Assembly: GCF_023518235.1 (NCBI RefSeq)
Contig: NZ_CP090423.1
Location: 4,047,001-4,111,000 of the forward strand
From: Stenotrophomonas maltophilia
Lineage (GTDB): Bacteria; Pseudomonadota; Gammaproteobacteria; Xanthomonadales; Xanthomonadaceae
Direction of reading: 5' to 3'
Length of the DNA: 64,000 nucleotides
Numbering within the stretch: position 1 is the stretch's first letter; each line of letters opens with the position of its first letter. The translations under genes and the position numbers were made by a program. The notes below the pieces were generated by a model. The model saw only the letters and a program-made list of their open reading frames with translations. It had not been told where the DNA came from and did not search any database. Shown here piece after piece: positions 34,288 through 41,825 of the stretch.

Positions 34288-35214
34288 TCAGTACTTCGGC
34301 ACGCCGTTGTCGACCTCTTCGGACCAGGCGTTGATGCCGCCGGTGACGTTGAACACCTTGCTGAAGCCCAGGGCGCGGAACTGCTCGGCGGCCTGCGCGC
34401 TGCGGCCACCGTGGTGGCACAGGAAGGCCAGCGCGGTGTCCTTGGGCAGGGCTTCCAGCTCGGCACGGCCGTTGCCGTCGAAGCTCTTGAACGGCACGCC
34501 GACGGCGGCGATGGCGCGTTCGTCGGCCGGGCGCACGTCGACCAGGGTCACGTTGCCGGCGCGCACCAGATCGTCGGCATCGCGCACGCTGATTTCCTGC
34601 ACCGGCTTGGGCGCGTTCGGGTTGTCGATGGCCAGGCCCTTGCCGCGGATGTCGTCCACCCAGTCGATGGTGATGCCATTGGCGCGGCGCGCGCTGGCCA
34701 GGTCGAACTGCACGCGCAGGCCATTGGACTCGGCCGCGATCGCGCCTTCATCGTGCGGGGCCAGCTGGAAGTTCGGCTGGAAGCGCGCGTCGATGGTCAG
34801 CTGCAGGGCAGCGCCCGGGGCGTCGGCCAGTGCGCCCTTGAGCATTTCCACCGCGGCCGGGGTGACAGTGATGCTCGGCGGGGTGCGGTCCGGCGCGGCC
34901 AGGCCCAGCACGCTGCTCAGCTCGCCGCTGGCAGCCATCTGCAGCACGATGTCGCTGCCGCCGACCAGTTCGCCGTCGATGTACAGCTGCGGGATGGTCG
35001 GCCAATCGCCGTAGGCCTTGATGCCTTCGCGGATTTCCTGGTCGGCCAGCACGTTGACGTGGGCGAACTCGACGCCCAGATCCTGCAGGGCACCCACGGC
35101 CTTGGCCGAGAAACCACACTGCGGCATCGACGGCTGGCCCTTCATGAACAGCACGACGCGGTTGGCGTTGAGGATGGATTCGATGCGCGAACGCAGGGCG
35201 GGATCGAGGGACAT
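34288..35214 (-). CDS. Monothiol glutaredoxin / A-type-like / rhodanese fusion
   Basis: A 308-aa protein with three domains. Residues 1-105 are a Grx4-type monothiol glutaredoxin (VVLFMKGQP, active site CGFS at 33-36, WPTIPQLYI). Residues 112-205 resemble an A-type iron-sulfur carrier (SITVTPAAVEMLKGAL, ITIDWVDDIRGKGLAIDNPNA) but have no cysteine at all. Residues 207-308 are a rhodanese with active-site Cys266 in FLCHHGGRS. Grx4 proteins carry [2Fe-2S] clusters; fusion to a sulfurtransferase suggests a cluster assembly or transfer role. The start at 35214 has a TAGAAT -10-like box 32 bp upstream. Confidence 0.9.
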   Translation of the reverse strand: MSLDPALRSRIESILNANRVVLFMKGQPSMPQCGFSAKAVGALQDLGVEFAHVNVLADQEIREGIKAYGDWPTIPQLYIDGELVGGSDIVLQMAASGELSSVLGLAAPDRTPPSITVTPAAVEMLKGALADAPGAALQLTIDARFQPNFQLAPHDEGAIAAESNGLRVQFDLASARRANGITIDWVDDIRGKGLAIDNPNAPKPVQEISVRDADDLVRAGNVTLVDVRPADERAIAAVGVPFKSFDGNGRAELEALPKDTALAFLCHHGGRSAQAAEQFRALGFSKVFNVTGGINAWSEEVDNGVPKY

Positions 35215-35273
35215 GGACGTCGGGGTTCCGGGAATTCGAATCAGCAATTCTACCCCCCATGGCATCATGGGGG

Positions 35274-36053
35274 ATGAGCAACGCAGGAACATTGCATCGC
35301 ATCCCGGCCCGCCCCTGGCGCTGGCTGCCCTGGCTGCTGCTGTCGCAACTGGCCGTGATCCTGATCTGGGCGCTCGCCGGGTGGCCGTGGGGCCTGCCCG
35401 TGATGGTGGTCAGCCACGCGCTGTTCATGGTGCCGGTGTTCCTGCCCAACAGCCGCTTCTACGCGCCGGTGCTGAGCCGCCTCCCCGAGGCCGGCGGGAG
35501 TGTCTGGCTGACCATCGATGATGGCCCCGGCCCGGAAACCCGCGCGGTGCTCGACCTGCTGGACCGCCATCAGGCCCGCGCCACCTTCTTTCTGGTGGGC
35601 GAGCGTGCGCTGGCGCAGCCGGAGCTGGTGCGCGAGATCCTGCGCCGCGGCCACGATCTTGGCAATCACAGCCTCAGCCACCCGCAAGCCCGTTTCTGGC
35701 GCCTGGGCCCGTCTGCCATGCGCGCCGAGATCGAAGGCTGCCAGCACGCGCTGCAGGCAGTCGGTGGGCAGCCGGTGCGCTGGTACCGTTCGGTGGTGGG
35801 CATGACCAATCCGTTCGTGGCGCCGGTGCTGAAGGCGCTGGGGCTGGTGCGCGTGGGCTGGAGTGCCCGCGGCTACGACGGCGTCGGCTGCACCCCGGAC
35901 GGCGTGCTGGCGCGGCTGCTGCCGGACCTGCGCCCAGGGGCCATCGTGCTGCTGCATGAAGGCGCCGCCCATGGGCACAATCAGGTGATCATCGAGCGCG
36001 TGCTGCAGGCGCTGGACGAGCGCGGGCTGAAGGCGCAGCTGCCGGTTCTGTAG
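35274..36053 (+). CDS. Polysaccharide deacetylase family protein, membrane-anchored
   Basis: A 259-aa protein with two N-terminal hydrophobic segments (about residues 17-57) and a NodB homology domain. TIDDGPG (residues 80-86) gives the catalytic Asp pair, and HSLSH (132-136) gives the metal histidines. VLLHEGAAHG supplies the late His. These carbohydrate esterase family 4 enzymes remove N- or O-acetyl groups from cell-wall or surface polysaccharides. A second ATG at 35259 is an alternative start. The TAG stop belongs to the GTAG of the following SMAG repeat. Confidence 0.87.
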   Translation: MSNAGTLHRIPARPWRWLPWLLLSQLAVILIWALAGWPWGLPVMVVSHALFMVPVFLPNSRFYAPVLSRLPEAGGSVWLTIDDGPGPETRAVLDLLDRHQARATFFLVGERALAQPELVREILRRGHDLGNHSLSHPQARFWRLGPSAMRAEIEGCQHALQAVGGQPVRWYRSVVGMTNPFVAPVLKALGLVRVGWSARGYDGVGCTPDGVLARLLPDLRPGAIVLLHEGAAHGHNQVIIERVLQALDERGLKAQLPVL

Positions 36054-36179
36054 CAGCCGAGCGTGGGCTCGGCGCTACAGGGGCGGGCGATCATCCTGTA
36101 GCGCCCGAGCCGATGCTCGGGCGGCGGTGCGCAGCACCGGAAAGCGTCGGAGAGCAGTCGAGCGTGGGCCCGGTTCTAC
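36050..36179. repeat. SMAG cluster between convergent genes
   Basis: Three hairpins: GTAG...CAGCCGAGCGTGGGCTCGGC-GCTAC (36050-36077), GTAGCGCCCGAGC-CGAT-GCTCGGGC (36098-36121), and an inverted unit with CTAC at 36176-36179. The outermost TAGs are the stop codons of both flanking genes (deacetylase and methyltransferase). Confidence 0.8.
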
Positions 36180-36895
36180 AACGCAGGGCGTTCGGCCACC
36201 AGCAGCCAGCTGTTGAACGGGGTTCGCCCATGCAGCGGGCGCGGGGACCTGACCTGCAATCCCGCTGCGGCCAGCGTCGCCTGCACGACCTGCGGGTCGG
36301 GGTAGTGACGCGGCCGCGTGCCCATCCAACCGACCAGCCAGGCCAGCCGGTCCGCGACCCGGGTAGTGCGGTCTCGGCCATCGCCGGTGGCCAGCGGTGT
36401 GCGCAGCAGCAGGCGGCCACCGGGTGCCACCTGCTCGCTGGCGGCATGCAGCAGCACCTGCTGCGGGCCTGCGTCCAGGTACTGCAGTACGTCCAGCAGC
36501 AGCACGTGCCCGCGATGGGCCGGCAGCGGTGCCTGCACATCCAGGCAGTCGAAACGCACATCGGGCAGGTCGGCAGCAGCGCGCTGGGCGCGGGCGATCT
36601 TGCCGGCATCCAGGTCCACGCCCAGGTAGCGCTGGGTACCGCCACGCTGGCGCAGCACATGGGCGAACAGGCCCAGCCCGCAACCCAGGTCCAATACCGG
36701 CTGCCCGTCGTCCGGCAAATGTTGCAGGACGCCGTCATACAGCGGATCGCTGCCGAGTTTGCCGCGAGTGTAGTAGTAGTCGCGGCGGCTGCCCCAGGCC
36801 TGTGCCGGCCGGAAAGCCTCGGCAATCGAACGGGCCTGGAGTGCCGTCAGCGGCGTGCAGGGCAGGGGCGTGCCATTCCGTGGCGTGCCGTCCAT
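36176..36895 (-). CDS. Class I SAM-dependent methyltransferase
   Basis: A 239-aa Rossmann-fold methyltransferase. Motif I is VLDLGCGLGLFAHVL (SAM-binding glycine loop), motif II YLGVDLDAGKIARAQ, and motif IV HVLLLDVLQYLD with the post-motif PGGRLLLRTPLA. The target is unknown. The ATG at 36895 lies 4 bp after the stop of the GDSL hydrolase gene, so the two are co-transcribed with the aminotransferase upstream. The stop is supplied by a SMAG end. Confidence 0.86.
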   Translation of the reverse strand: MDGTPRNGTPLPCTPLTALQARSIAEAFRPAQAWGSRRDYYYTRGKLGSDPLYDGVLQHLPDDGQPVLDLGCGLGLFAHVLRQRGGTQRYLGVDLDAGKIARAQRAAADLPDVRFDCLDVQAPLPAHRGHVLLLDVLQYLDAGPQQVLLHAASEQVAPGGRLLLRTPLATGDGRDRTTRVADRLAWLVGWMGTRPRHYPDPQVVQATLAAAGLQVRSPRPLHGRTPFNSWLLVAERPAL

Positions 36896-36899
36896 CGCC

Positions 36900-37517
36900 T
36901 CAGCCCGTGCTGCCGAGCAGATGCGCGGCAATCGGCAGCGCGCGTTCGCTCCACAGCGCGTACATCCGCGCCGAGGGGTGCAGGCCGTCCTCGGCGATCA
37001 TCGTCGGCGCGTCGCCCTGGGCGCGGCTGATGTCGGTGATGTCGACGAAGGCCACGCCGTGCCGGGTGCTGATCACTTCGGCGGCGGCATTGAACTCGTC
37101 GGTTTCGATCTCGATCGCGGCCAGGTCGCGGCCACTGCCGGCGCCGAACGGGGTCGCACCCCAATCGGGGAAGGACAGCACCAGCACGCGCCCTGCATCG
37201 CCACCAGCGAAGCCGATTGCCCGCTGCAGCAGCGCTTCAAACTGCTCGCGGTACTCGTCCAGCGGGCGGCCACGGTACTGGTTGTTGACGCCGATCAACA
37301 GGCTGACGAAATCGAAGGGACCCTGCGGTGCCACCGCATCGATGCCGGCATCGAGTTCGTCGGTGGTCCAGCCGGTGGTGGCAATCGTCTGCGGGTCGGC
37401 CAGGTCCACGCCCTGCGCACGCAGCGCGGCGGCCAGCTGGTGCGGCCAGCGGCCTTGAACCGCAACCGCTTCACCAATGGTGTACGAGTCGCCCAGTGCC
37501 AGGTAGGACAACGCCAC
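36900..37517 (-). CDS. SGNH/GDSL hydrolase
   Basis: A 205-aa lipase/esterase-like protein with the SGNH blocks: LALGDSYT (Ser11 nucleophile, residues 7-13), TTGWTTDEL (Gly), LIGVNNQYRG (Asn), and EDGLHPS (Asp/His). No signal peptide is seen, so it is probably cytoplasmic. It starts with GTG at 37517, only 3 bp after the stop of the aminotransferase gene. Confidence 0.87.
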   Translation of the reverse strand: MALSYLALGDSYTIGEAVAVQGRWPHQLAAALRAQGVDLADPQTIATTGWTTDELDAGIDAVAPQGPFDFVSLLIGVNNQYRGRPLDEYREQFEALLQRAIGFAGGDAGRVLVLSFPDWGATPFGAGSGRDLAAIEIETDEFNAAAEVISTRHGVAFVDITDISRAQGDAPTMIAEDGLHPSARMYALWSERALPIAAHLLGSTG

Positions 37518-37520
37518 GGC

Positions 37521-38795
37521 TCAGGCCACCGAGCGGCGCGGCTTCATCGGCACGACCTTGGTCACGTCCTCGGCACGGCGCGCCAGCACGCGGTCGATGC
37601 GGGCGAACACATCGCGCATCACCGCCGCTTCCGGCAGCAGGGTCACGCGGAAATGGTGGCGGTAGGGCACGTTGAAGCTGGAGCCCGGTACCACCAGCAC
37701 GCCTTCATTGTTCATCAGGTCCAGCGCGAAGGTGTGGTCGTCGAAGCCCTTGGCGGCGGCGCCGACCACGGCCGGGAACGCGTACAACGCGCCCGCCGGC
37801 GCGACCAGTGACAGGTGCTCGCTGGCGTCGCACGCTTCGATCACCGCGCGGCGGGTTTCATACAGCCGGCCACCGGGGGCGCACAGCTCGGAAATGGTGT
37901 CCGGGCCGTTCACCGCAGCCTCGATCGCATACTGCCCCGGCACGTTGGCGCACAGGCGCAGCGCACCGAGCAGGTCCAGCGCGGCGCGGAAGTCGCCCAG
38001 GCGTGCATCGTCACCGCTGAGGTGGGCCCAGCCCACGCGCCAGCCGCAGGCGCGGTGCACCTTGCTCAGGCCGCTGAAGGTCAGGCATGGGTGGTCGCCG
38101 GCCAGCGGCGCGACCGGCTGGAACACCGCATCGTCGTACAGGATCTGGTCGTAGATTTCATCGACCAGCAACAGCAGGTTGTGGCGGCGCGCGATCTCCA
38201 CCACGCGCTCCAGCAGTTCGCGCGGGTAGCTGGCGCCGCTGGGGTTGTTCGGGTTGATCAGCACGATGGCGCGCGTGCGCGAAGAGACCAGGGTCTCGAT
38301 CTCGCTCGGCTCCGGCTGGAAGCCGTTTTCGGCGGCGCAGCGGTAGTACACCGGGCGGCCATCGTTGAGGATGGTCGAGGCCGACCACAGCGGGTAGTCC
38401 GGCGAGGGCACCAGCACTTCATCGCCCGGGTTGAGCAGTGCGCGCAGCGACAGGTCGATCAGTTCGCTGACGCCGTTGCCGACGAACATGCGGTCCGGGT
38501 GCGCATCGGGTGCGCCGCGACGGGCGTAGTACGCCGCGATCGCTTCGCGCGCCACTGGCAGGCCCTGCTGGTGGGTGTACGGGTCGGTGCGGCCCATGTC
38601 GTCGGCGATCGCGCGCTGCAGGTGCTCGGGCGCGCGGAAACCGAAGTTGCCCGGGTTGCCGATGTTGAGCTTGATCAGCTTGCGGCCCTGCGCCTCCAGC
38701 TCCCGGGCTCGCCGCGCCAGTTCTCCGCGGATTTCGTAGCGCACTTCGGAAAGGCGCTCGCGGATGGCCAGGGGCTTGGGCGAGGAGGTGGACAT
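37521..38795 (-). CDS. PLP-dependent aminotransferase, alanine transaminase type (AlaA/AlaC-like)
   Basis: A 424-aa class I/II aminotransferase. Signatures are KLIKLNIGNPGNFGF, YTHQQGLPVAREAIAAYY, INPNNPSGASYP, LVDEIYDQILYDD and the PLP lysine in FSGLSKVHRACGWRVGW. It resembles AlaA/AlaC, which convert pyruvate and glutamate to alanine and 2-oxoglutarate. The ATG at 38795 was chosen as the start of homology. First gene of an aminotransferase-GDSL-methyltransferase unit; divergent from rsgA. Confidence 0.9.
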   Translation of the reverse strand: MSTSSPKPLAIRERLSEVRYEIRGELARRARELEAQGRKLIKLNIGNPGNFGFRAPEHLQRAIADDMGRTDPYTHQQGLPVAREAIAAYYARRGAPDAHPDRMFVGNGVSELIDLSLRALLNPGDEVLVPSPDYPLWSASTILNDGRPVYYRCAAENGFQPEPSEIETLVSSRTRAIVLINPNNPSGASYPRELLERVVEIARRHNLLLLVDEIYDQILYDDAVFQPVAPLAGDHPCLTFSGLSKVHRACGWRVGWAHLSGDDARLGDFRAALDLLGALRLCANVPGQYAIEAAVNGPDTISELCAPGGRLYETRRAVIEACDASEHLSLVAPAGALYAFPAVVGAAAKGFDDHTFALDLMNNEGVLVVPGSSFNVPYRHHFRVTLLPEAAVMRDVFARIDRVLARRAEDVTKVVPMKPRRSVA

Positions 38796-38905
38796 GGGGT
38801 ATGGGCCGTCAAAAGGCATGGGGTTTCCATCCTACCGGAATTGCTGCAATGCATGGCAAGGCCCCAGGGCCTGCCGTTGTTGGGCTGGCAGGGCATCGGC
38901 ACGGG

Positions 38906-38911
38906 TAGAAT
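38906..38911 (+). promoter_or_regulatory. Candidate -10 box giving a leaderless rsgA mRNA
   Basis: TAGAAT ends 7 nt before the ATG at 38919. An earlier in-frame ATG (38910) overlaps the box and is therefore unlikely to be used. Confidence 0.45.
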
Positions 38912-38918
38912 GGCGGTG

Positions 38919-40019
38919 ATGACCCAGACCCCCGATTTCACCGCCCTGCAGACCATCGGCTGGCCCTGGCCGGGCCCGCCGCAGCAGGCCGACTGGCAGG
39001 CCGCGATGGCCGCGCACCCGCAGGCCCGCCCGGCGCGGGTGATCGAGCAACACCGTACCCACTATGTGGTGGCCGACGGCCCGGACACGGCGATCAAGGC
39101 CGAGTCACTGCCGGAATGGCAGCGCCCGCGCTTCCCCAGCCATGAACGGCCGGCGGTGGGCGACTGGGTGCTGCTGGACGGCATCCGCATCGTCGCCCTG
39201 CTGCCGCGCCGCACCGCGATCAAGCGTGGCGCCGCCGGCGAGCATTACCACCAGCAGGTGATCGCGGCCAACATCGATACGGTGTTCATCGTCTGCGGCC
39301 TGGATGCCGACTTCAATCCGCGCCGCATCGAGCGCTACCTGCTGCTGGTGGGTGGCGGCGGTGCCGAACCGGTGGTGGTACTGACCAAGGCCGACCAGAC
39401 CGAGTACAGCGAAGACGCGCTGGCGGTGCTGGAAGAGCTGGAGATGCAGGGCATCGCGCTGCATGCGATCAACGGCCTGGATGCGGAAAGCGTGGCCGTG
39501 CTGCAGCCTTGGCTGGGCCCGGGCCGCACCGTGGTGCTGGTCGGTTCCTCCGGTGCCGGCAAGTCCACACTGACCAATACCCTGCTCGGCGAGCAGCGGA
39601 TGAAGACCAATGCGGTACGCGCCAACGACTCGCGTGGCCGCCATACCACCACCCATCGCGCACTGATGCCGCTGCCGATGGGCGCGTGCCTGATCGACAC
39701 CCCTGGCATGCGCGAACTGAAGCCGACCGGTGAAGAGACGCTGTCCGAAGGCGGCTTTGCCGATATCGAAGCGTTGGCTGCACAGTGCCGCTTCAACGAC
39801 TGCAAGCACCAGCAGGAACCGGGCTGTGCGGTGCGCGCGGCGATCGAGGCGGGCGAGATCGAAGAGAGCCGGCTGCTGAACTACTTCAAGCTGAAGGAAG
39901 AAGTGGCTGCCGCTGCGGCCAAACTGGCCGTGCGCCAGGCCGAGACCGCGCAGGAGCGCGGCGGCAGGAAGGGCAAGGGCCAGCAGTTCCGCCCGGCCGG
40001 CAAGCCGCGCCGGCGCTGA
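38919..40019 (+). CDS. rsgA: Ribosome small subunit-dependent GTPase A
   Basis: A 366-aa circularly permuted GTPase involved in 30S subunit maturation. An N-terminal OB-like region (about residues 38-110) is followed by the permuted G domain: G4 LTKAD at 155-159, P-loop GSSGAGKST at 209-217 and G3 DTPGMRE at 260-266. A C-terminal zinc knuckle has Cys290, Cys295, His297 and Cys303. The basic tail (RGGRKGKGQQ) is usual in this family. The gene is divergent from the aminotransferase gene. Confidence 0.95.
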   Translation: MTQTPDFTALQTIGWPWPGPPQQADWQAAMAAHPQARPARVIEQHRTHYVVADGPDTAIKAESLPEWQRPRFPSHERPAVGDWVLLDGIRIVALLPRRTAIKRGAAGEHYHQQVIAANIDTVFIVCGLDADFNPRRIERYLLLVGGGGAEPVVVLTKADQTEYSEDALAVLEELEMQGIALHAINGLDAESVAVLQPWLGPGRTVVLVGSSGAGKSTLTNTLLGEQRMKTNAVRANDSRGRHTTTHRALMPLPMGACLIDTPGMRELKPTGEETLSEGGFADIEALAAQCRFNDCKHQQEPGCAVRAAIEAGEIEESRLLNYFKLKEEVAAAAAKLAVRQAETAQERGGRKGKGQQFRPAGKPRRR

Positions 40020-40023
40020 CAGT

Positions 40024-40102
40024 GCAGCCGAGCGTGGGCTCGGCTCTACAACGGTTGCATCCCGGGATACCTTGTAGCGCCCGAGCCGATGCTCGGGCGG
40101 CG
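40024..40102. repeat. SMAG units after rsgA
   Basis: GCAGCCGAGCGTGGGCTCGG-CTCTAC (40024-40049) and GTAGCGCCCGAGC-CGAT-GCTCGGGC (40074-40098), in opposite orientation with GTAG ends facing inward. Confidence 0.8.
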
Positions 40103-40130
40103 GCGCTCTGCGCCGGAAACGGCAGGGCGC

Positions 40131-40136
40131 TATAGT
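40131..40136 (+). promoter_or_regulatory. Candidate -10 box giving a leaderless mRNA for the QEGLA gene
   Basis: TATAGT ends 6 nt before the ATG at 40143, leaving no room for a ribosome binding site if transcription starts at normal spacing. Confidence 0.45.
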
Positions 40137-40142
40137 CCGCCC

Positions 40143-41396
40143 ATGGAACCGACCGCGACGCTGGACCGTGACGTGGCCCACCATGCAGCGCTCGATGCGC
40201 GCCTGGTCGAGGCCGTGGGAGGCATCCGCCTGCTGGGCCTGACCAGCTGGCCGGCAACGCTGCAGGCACCCTTCCTGGACAGCGTGGCGCGCGGCCAACC
40301 GGTGCTGCCCAAGGTCGACTATCCGCGGTTGGATTTCAGCGAAGAGCGCCGCGCACTGGCGGCGATCTCTGCCGAGTGCGATGACACTCATCCGCTGGGC
40401 CACTACGTGCGGCAGTCGGCGCACAGCTGGGACCTGGCCGCGCAGCTGCTGGAAGGGCTGGGCACCGCCGCCGTCGATACCTGTTCAGTACAGCTGTTCG
40501 GCGCGCCCGAGCAGCCGCTGCCGGGCAATGGCCCGAGCACGCGTGAAGCGGCGCGGCACTTCATCCAGATTGCCGCCGAACTGGACCACGAACTGCTGGC
40601 GCCGGAAGAGCAGGTGCCGGTCTCGGCCATCGCCCTGCAACTGCAGCTGCAGAACGATCTGGACGCTTTCTTCGAATCACGCATCATCCAGGTGCAGCTC
40701 GACCCGGAGCTGGTCTCCAAGGCCGCCGCCGGCCCGACCCGCATCCGCCTGCGCACCAGTGCGCGTTTCAGCGCCTACGACCGTGCGCAGCTGTTCCACC
40801 ACGAAGCGCTGGTGCATTCGCTGACCGCATTGAACGGCCGCGAACAGCCGGTGCTGCCCAGCCTGGCGTTGTCTTCGCCACGGGTGACCGCAACCCAGGA
40901 AGGGCTGGCCACTTTTGCCGAACAGATCACCGGCAGCATCGACATCGAACGCCTGAAACGCATCAGCCTGCGCACCGAGGCGATCGCGATGGCACGCGAA
41001 GGCGCCGATTTCATCGAGGTGTTCCGCTACTTCTGCGATGCCGGGCAGAACGTGGAAGAAAGCTTCGCTTCGGCGCAGCGCGTGTTCCGCGGCGTGCCAC
41101 CGAGCGGCGGCCTGGCCTTCACCAAGGACACGGTGTACCTGCGTGGCCTGGTCTCTGTGCATACCTTCTTCCGCCATATGCTGGCCGAGGACCGCCTCCA
41201 GGTCTGCCGCTGGCTGTTCGCCGGCAAGATGAGCCTGACCGATGCGATTGCGTTCGCGCCGTTGTTCGAGGCGGGGGTATTGAAGCCGCCGCGCTGGCTG
41301 CCGCATTGGGTGAGCCGGGCGAACGGGCTGGCCGGCATGCTGGCGTTTTCGCTGTTCGCCAACCGGATACGGATGGACCAGCTGGCGCCGGAGTGA
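40143..41396 (+). CDS. QEGLA-motif protein (TIGR02421/DUF1704), probable zinc tyrosine-carboxypeptidase fold
   Basis: A 417-aa protein of the family named 'flavohemoglobin expression-modulating QEGLA motif protein'. It has HEALVH at residues 220-225 (an HExxxH motif) and QEGLA at 252-256 in TQEGLATFAEQ. The same HExxxH plus downstream Glu arrangement is used as a zinc site by eukaryotic MATCAP tyrosine carboxypeptidases, which are related to this family. A peptidase activity is therefore plausible but unproven here. Soluble, no signal peptide. Confidence 0.87.
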   Translation: MEPTATLDRDVAHHAALDARLVEAVGGIRLLGLTSWPATLQAPFLDSVARGQPVLPKVDYPRLDFSEERRALAAISAECDDTHPLGHYVRQSAHSWDLAAQLLEGLGTAAVDTCSVQLFGAPEQPLPGNGPSTREAARHFIQIAAELDHELLAPEEQVPVSAIALQLQLQNDLDAFFESRIIQVQLDPELVSKAAAGPTRIRLRTSARFSAYDRAQLFHHEALVHSLTALNGREQPVLPSLALSSPRVTATQEGLATFAEQITGSIDIERLKRISLRTEAIAMAREGADFIEVFRYFCDAGQNVEESFASAQRVFRGVPPSGGLAFTKDTVYLRGLVSVHTFFRHMLAEDRLQVCRWLFAGKMSLTDAIAFAPLFEAGVLKPPRWLPHWVSRANGLAGMLAFSLFANRIRMDQLAPE

Positions 41397-41441
41397 AAGG
41401 CGTTGGCGGACGCTCCAGCGCCTGCCTGCTATCGGAGGGGA

Positions 41442-41541
41442 GGAGGCGGGGCACCCTGGCCAGGACCGTTGGCGCCATGGATGGCGCCATCGAGCACCAT
41501 GGAGGGGCTTTTGCGTGTCCTGGCCAGGGTGCCAAGCCTCC
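41442..41541 (+). repeat. Structured element C
   Basis: 25-nt arms (41442-41466 and 41517-41541) with two mismatches enclose a 50-nt core: GGCGCCATGGATGGCGCC hairpin, ATCGAGC, CCATGGAGGGG, TTTTGCGTGTC. It is the most divergent core of the four but has the same order and length. Confidence 0.75.
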
Positions 41542-41599
41542 TCCAGACAGTTTTCTGCGGGCGCGGTAGCAGGTCCACCAGAGGGATTACGCTTGAAGA

Positions 41600-41634
41600 A
41601 GCAAAGAGCCGGGTAATGCCCGGCTCTTTGCTTT
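41600..41634. terminator. Bidirectional terminator
   Basis: AAGCAAAGAGCCGGG-TAAT-GCCCGGCTCTTTGCTT (stem arms of about 15 nt) followed by TTTGCTCTTGC. It can stop both the QEGLA gene and the convergent TonB receptor gene. Confidence 0.7.
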
Positions 41635-41685
41635 TGCTCTTGCTTTCCATTGCCCCCGCGCCGGGGCAGGAAATTGTCGAGCGCG

Positions 41686-41783
41686 GTGGGATGGGCCGAG
41701 GCAGGACCGTGAGGCGCATGGATGCGCCGACCGAGCCTACAGGGACGTACTTGCGGCGTGTCCTGCCTCGGCCCGTCCCACCT
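41686..41783 (+). repeat. Structured element D
   Basis: 23-nt arms (41686-41708 and 41761-41783) pair with a single G-T wobble and enclose a 52-nt core: GAGGCGCATGGATGCGCC hairpin, GACCGAGCC, then TACAGGGACGTACTTGCGGC. This last block is identical to that in element B, while the stems differ entirely. Confidence 0.8.
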
Positions 41784-41825
41784 CGCCCCGCTGCGGTACG
41801 ATGCGCCGCAGCGCCCGCTTCTGAC

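Larger units (their letters stand above)
41397..41825. other. Gene-free region with two structured elements and a terminator (429 bp)
   Basis: No gene is supported. It holds structured element C (41442-41541), a GC-rich spacer, a bidirectional terminator (41600-41634) running into a TTGCTT/CTTGCT tract (41630-41648), and structured element D (41686-41783) next to the stop of the TonB receptor gene. Confidence 0.8.
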
